From Acidobacteriota bacterium (lineage in GTDB: Bacteria > Acidobacteriota > Thermoanaerobaculia > Multivoradales > Multivoraceae), in contig JAJCXN010000001.1 of assembly GCA_029263415.1 (NCBI GenBank), forward strand, positions 1-64,000: a DNA stretch of 64,000 nucleotides. Direction: 5' to 3'. The notes beneath the pieces are model-generated. The model searched no databases. It was given only the letters and a program-made list of their open reading frames with translations, and was not told the DNA's origin. The first letter of the stretch is position 1. Every line of letters begins with the position of its first letter. The position numbers were made by a program, and so were the translations under genes. Below are positions 62,090 to 64,000 of this stretch, piece after piece.

Positions 62090-63871
62090 ATGTTGCGCCA
62101 TTTGCACACCAAGAACCTCGCTGTCATCGAAGAAGCGAGCGTCGACTTCGGCCCCGGGCTGAATGTCGTCACCGGAGAAACCGGGGCTGGTAAGTCACTG
62201 GTGGTTGATTCGCTGGCGCTGCTGGCCGGCGCGCGCGCTTCAGCGGACCTGATTCGCAGTGACGCAGAAGGTCTGAGCGTCACCGGCGTGTTCGAACCCG
62301 TTGGGACCGACTGGCGCGAGTTGTTGGGGGAAGCGGGCATCGAATGCCAGGACACCGAGCTTGTGGTTCGCCGCGAGGTGGCGCGGTCCGGCCGCAACCG
62401 AGTATTTCTCGATGATCACCCCGTCACACTGCGATTGCTGAGCCAGCTGTCCCCCTACCTTCTGCGCATCCACGGTCAGCGTGAAGAGCTGGGACTGGTA
62501 GCTCCCGACCTACAGCGAGCCTGGCTGGATCGTCTTGGTTTAGAGCTCGAGGGCGAAGCCGCGCAGCACCAGATCGATGCCGTAGCTGCCGCGTACGCGC
62601 AATACCAAGAGCTTGCCCGTCGCCTCAGTCGCATGACCACCGATGATCGCTCGCGCCAGGAGCGTGTGGACCTTCTGCGCTACCAAGCAGCGGAGATTGC
62701 AGGGGCGGGTTTGTCCGCCGGTGAAGAAGACGAGCTCCATGTACAACGCGGAGTGCTCCGTCACGCGGAGCAGATTGGCGACGTTCTGTCGCTAGGGACG
62801 CAGTCGCTGCTTGAGTCGGAGAACTCGATCGCCTCTCAGCTCGCGCGTCTCAAGGCGGCGGTGGAGCGGATTGCCAAGATTGATCCGGTGGCTGTTGAGT
62901 GGGTGGGCGAACTAGAAGAGTTGCGCATTCGCGCGGAGGACCTGGGCACTACCGTGCGCTCGCGTCGTGATTCGATCGAGGCTGATCCTGCCAAGCTGAA
63001 CGGGATCGAAGATCGCCTAGCAGTGATTGAACGGCTGTTGCGCAAGTACGGACTGAATACCGCGGCGGTCCTTGAGCATGAGCAGACCGTGCGCGAAGAG
63101 CTGCTCGAACTCGAGGGTAACGATGAGCAGATCCAAGAGTTAGAAGATCAAGTCAAAACCTCGCTCGATCAGTACGCCACTGCGGCTCGCAGGCTCACTG
63201 CCAGCCGCAAGGTTTGGTCGAATGAGCTTACTCAGCGCATGCACCGTGAGCTGGGTGAGCTGGCTTTGCCCTCGGCTACCCTTGAGGTGGCGTTCGAGAC
63301 GCGGCCGCGGGAGGACAGCCCGCTCAAAATTGACGGTGCATCGGTCGAGTTTCATCCGTGGGGGCAGGAAGCCGTGGTGTTTCTGTTCTCTTCGAATCCA
63401 GGTGAAAGCCCACGCCCGTTGGCGAAGGTCGCATCCGGCGGCGAGCTGTCGCGGCTCTATCTTGCCCTCCAGCTAGCGAGTGGTGCCTCGGCTGCAAGCG
63501 CGCAATCAGGTGGAGCGCTGGTATTCGATGAGATCGACACCGGGGTCGGCGGCGCTGAAGCCGCTGCGATTGGCGCCAAGATGCAATCGCTTGGCGCGTC
63601 GGGCCAAGTGCTCGCGGTCACCCATCTGCCGCAGGTCGCGAGTTTCGGCGATCGTCACGTGCGGGTGGAGAAGCAAGTGAGCAAGGGCAGCACCAAGACA
63701 GCGGTGCGTGTGCTGGATATGAGCGAGCGTGTGGAGGAGCTGGCTCGGATGTTAGGCGGTGCCGAGATCACCGAAGTGACGCGGCAACATGCTCGCGAGC
63801 TGCTCGGCTTACCGGATGCGCCACCGTCGGGCGACGCTGCTGAGCGCCGCGGGCTGCGCAGCGTTCAGTAG
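62090..63871 (+). CDS. recN: DNA repair protein RecN
   Basis: SMC-like ATPase in double-strand break repair, 593 residues. Walker A GETGAGKS is at residues 29-36 within LNVVTGETGAGKSLVVDSLALLAGARASADLIRS. Long coiled-coil arms fill about 160-380. The signature ASGGELSRLYLALQL and Walker B ALVFDEIDTGVGGAEAAAIG (about 475-495) follow, with VLAVTHLPQVASFGDRHVRVEK. RecN is commonly under LexA control; no LexA-like palindrome shared with the lexA region was found in the 28-base gap before it. Confidence 0.96.
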   Translation: MLRHLHTKNLAVIEEASVDFGPGLNVVTGETGAGKSLVVDSLALLAGARASADLIRSDAEGLSVTGVFEPVGTDWRELLGEAGIECQDTELVVRREVARSGRNRVFLDDHPVTLRLLSQLSPYLLRIHGQREELGLVAPDLQRAWLDRLGLELEGEAAQHQIDAVAAAYAQYQELARRLSRMTTDDRSRQERVDLLRYQAAEIAGAGLSAGEEDELHVQRGVLRHAEQIGDVLSLGTQSLLESENSIASQLARLKAAVERIAKIDPVAVEWVGELEELRIRAEDLGTTVRSRRDSIEADPAKLNGIEDRLAVIERLLRKYGLNTAAVLEHEQTVREELLELEGNDEQIQELEDQVKTSLDQYATAARRLTASRKVWSNELTQRMHRELGELALPSATLEVAFETRPREDSPLKIDGASVEFHPWGQEAVVFLFSSNPGESPRPLAKVASGGELSRLYLALQLASGASAASAQSGGALVFDEIDTGVGGAEAAAIGAKMQSLGASGQVLAVTHLPQVASFGDRHVRVEKQVSKGSTKTAVRVLDMSERVEELARMLGGAEITEVTRQHARELLGLPDAPPSGDAAERRGLRSVQ

Positions 63872-63892
63872 GCGCTGAGGATCTCTAGTTCC

Positions 63893-64000
63893 GTGACTGT
63901 TCCGACCCAGTGGCGCTTCGGTGACGATGTAAGACCGATCCGGCAGCTGCTCTACGTTGGCGGAGTGGTTGCGGTTCCCACTGAATCCTCGTATGGCCTA
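63893..64000 (+). CDS. Threonylcarbamoyl-AMP synthase (TsaC/Sua5/YrdC), N-terminus, partial
   Basis: The first 36 codons, from a GTG at 63893 to the window end, give MTVPTQWRFGD to GGVVAVPTESSYGL. The VVAVPTESSYGL segment is the start of the YrdC-like domain that makes threonylcarbamoyl-AMP for the t6A modification of tRNAs. The rest lies beyond the window. The family is likely, but the short length keeps the confidence moderate. Confidence 0.8.
   Translation, partial: MTVPTQWRFGDDVRPIRQLLYVGGVVAVPTESSYGL

Overview
The window is a bacterial chromosome segment, moderately GC-rich by eye and densely coded. It starts inside the 3' end of an elongation factor Tu gene and ends inside a TsaC/Sua5-type gene. 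Features that point to a Gram-negative envelope: apolipoprotein N-acyltransferase (Lnt), a periplasmic-type AmiC amidase, an NfeD/slipin pair, a SPOR protein and a PilT-type pilus ATPase. The mix of short-LID adenylate kinase, a second EF-G-like GTPase, paired M16 peptidases, a chlamydia-like GreA fusion and a PP2C phosphatase suggests an Acidobacteriota-like or 'deltaproteobacterial'-type lineage. That placement is inference only.

Region 1 (1-16150) is one long ribosomal superoperon on the + strand: tuf, rpsJ, rplC, rplD, rplW, rplB, rpsS, rplV, rpsC, rplP, rpmC, rpsQ, rplN, rplX, rplE, rpsH, rplF, rplR, rpsE, rpmD, rplO, secY, adk, map, infA, rpmJ, rpsM, rpsK, rpoA, rplQ. rpsN (uS14) and rpsD (uS4) are missing from their usual slots. 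Several gaps between genes are long and carry hairpins. A strong hairpin terminator closes the block.

Region 2 (16177-30861) holds an EF-G-like GTPase with altered G motifs and an M16 peptidase pair (one catalytic, one not), all on the minus strand. These are followed by lexA, pilT with a coiled-coil tail, gatC-gatA, an AmiC-type amidase, an ECF sigma factor with its zinc-type anti-sigma factor, and a large GreA-domain fusion on the minus strand.

Region 3 (31062-45340) starts with an uncharacterised set: two related helical-repeat proteins flanking a RodZ-like protein, then a J-domain/TPR protein and a PP2C phosphatase. After a tRNA-Pro(CGG) come an exported protein, NfeD, slipin, a SPOR protein, lnt, prfB with its programmed +1 frameshift, a GT4 glycosyltransferase and a Nudix-fold protein without a Nudix box.

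Region 4 (45432-64000) is metabolic: class I fructose-bisphosphate aldolase behind a structured leader, a patatin-like lipase, and a lipoate/NAD cluster. That cluster is E3, E2, lipB, an NrtR-like regulator, nadA, nadB, nadC, a divergent MFS exporter and lipA. Proline dehydrogenase, proC, recN and the tsaC start follow. The nadA promoter has a consensus -35 box and two matching palindromes (ATGCT-N7-AGCAT), which are good candidates for operators of the neighbouring NrtR-like protein.

No IS element, prophage, CRISPR array or defence island was seen. The most novel-looking items are the nadA operator pair and its regulator, the helical-repeat/RodZ/J-domain/PP2C module, the GreA fusion, the PilT coiled-coil tail, and short tandem duplications that start at two stop codons.
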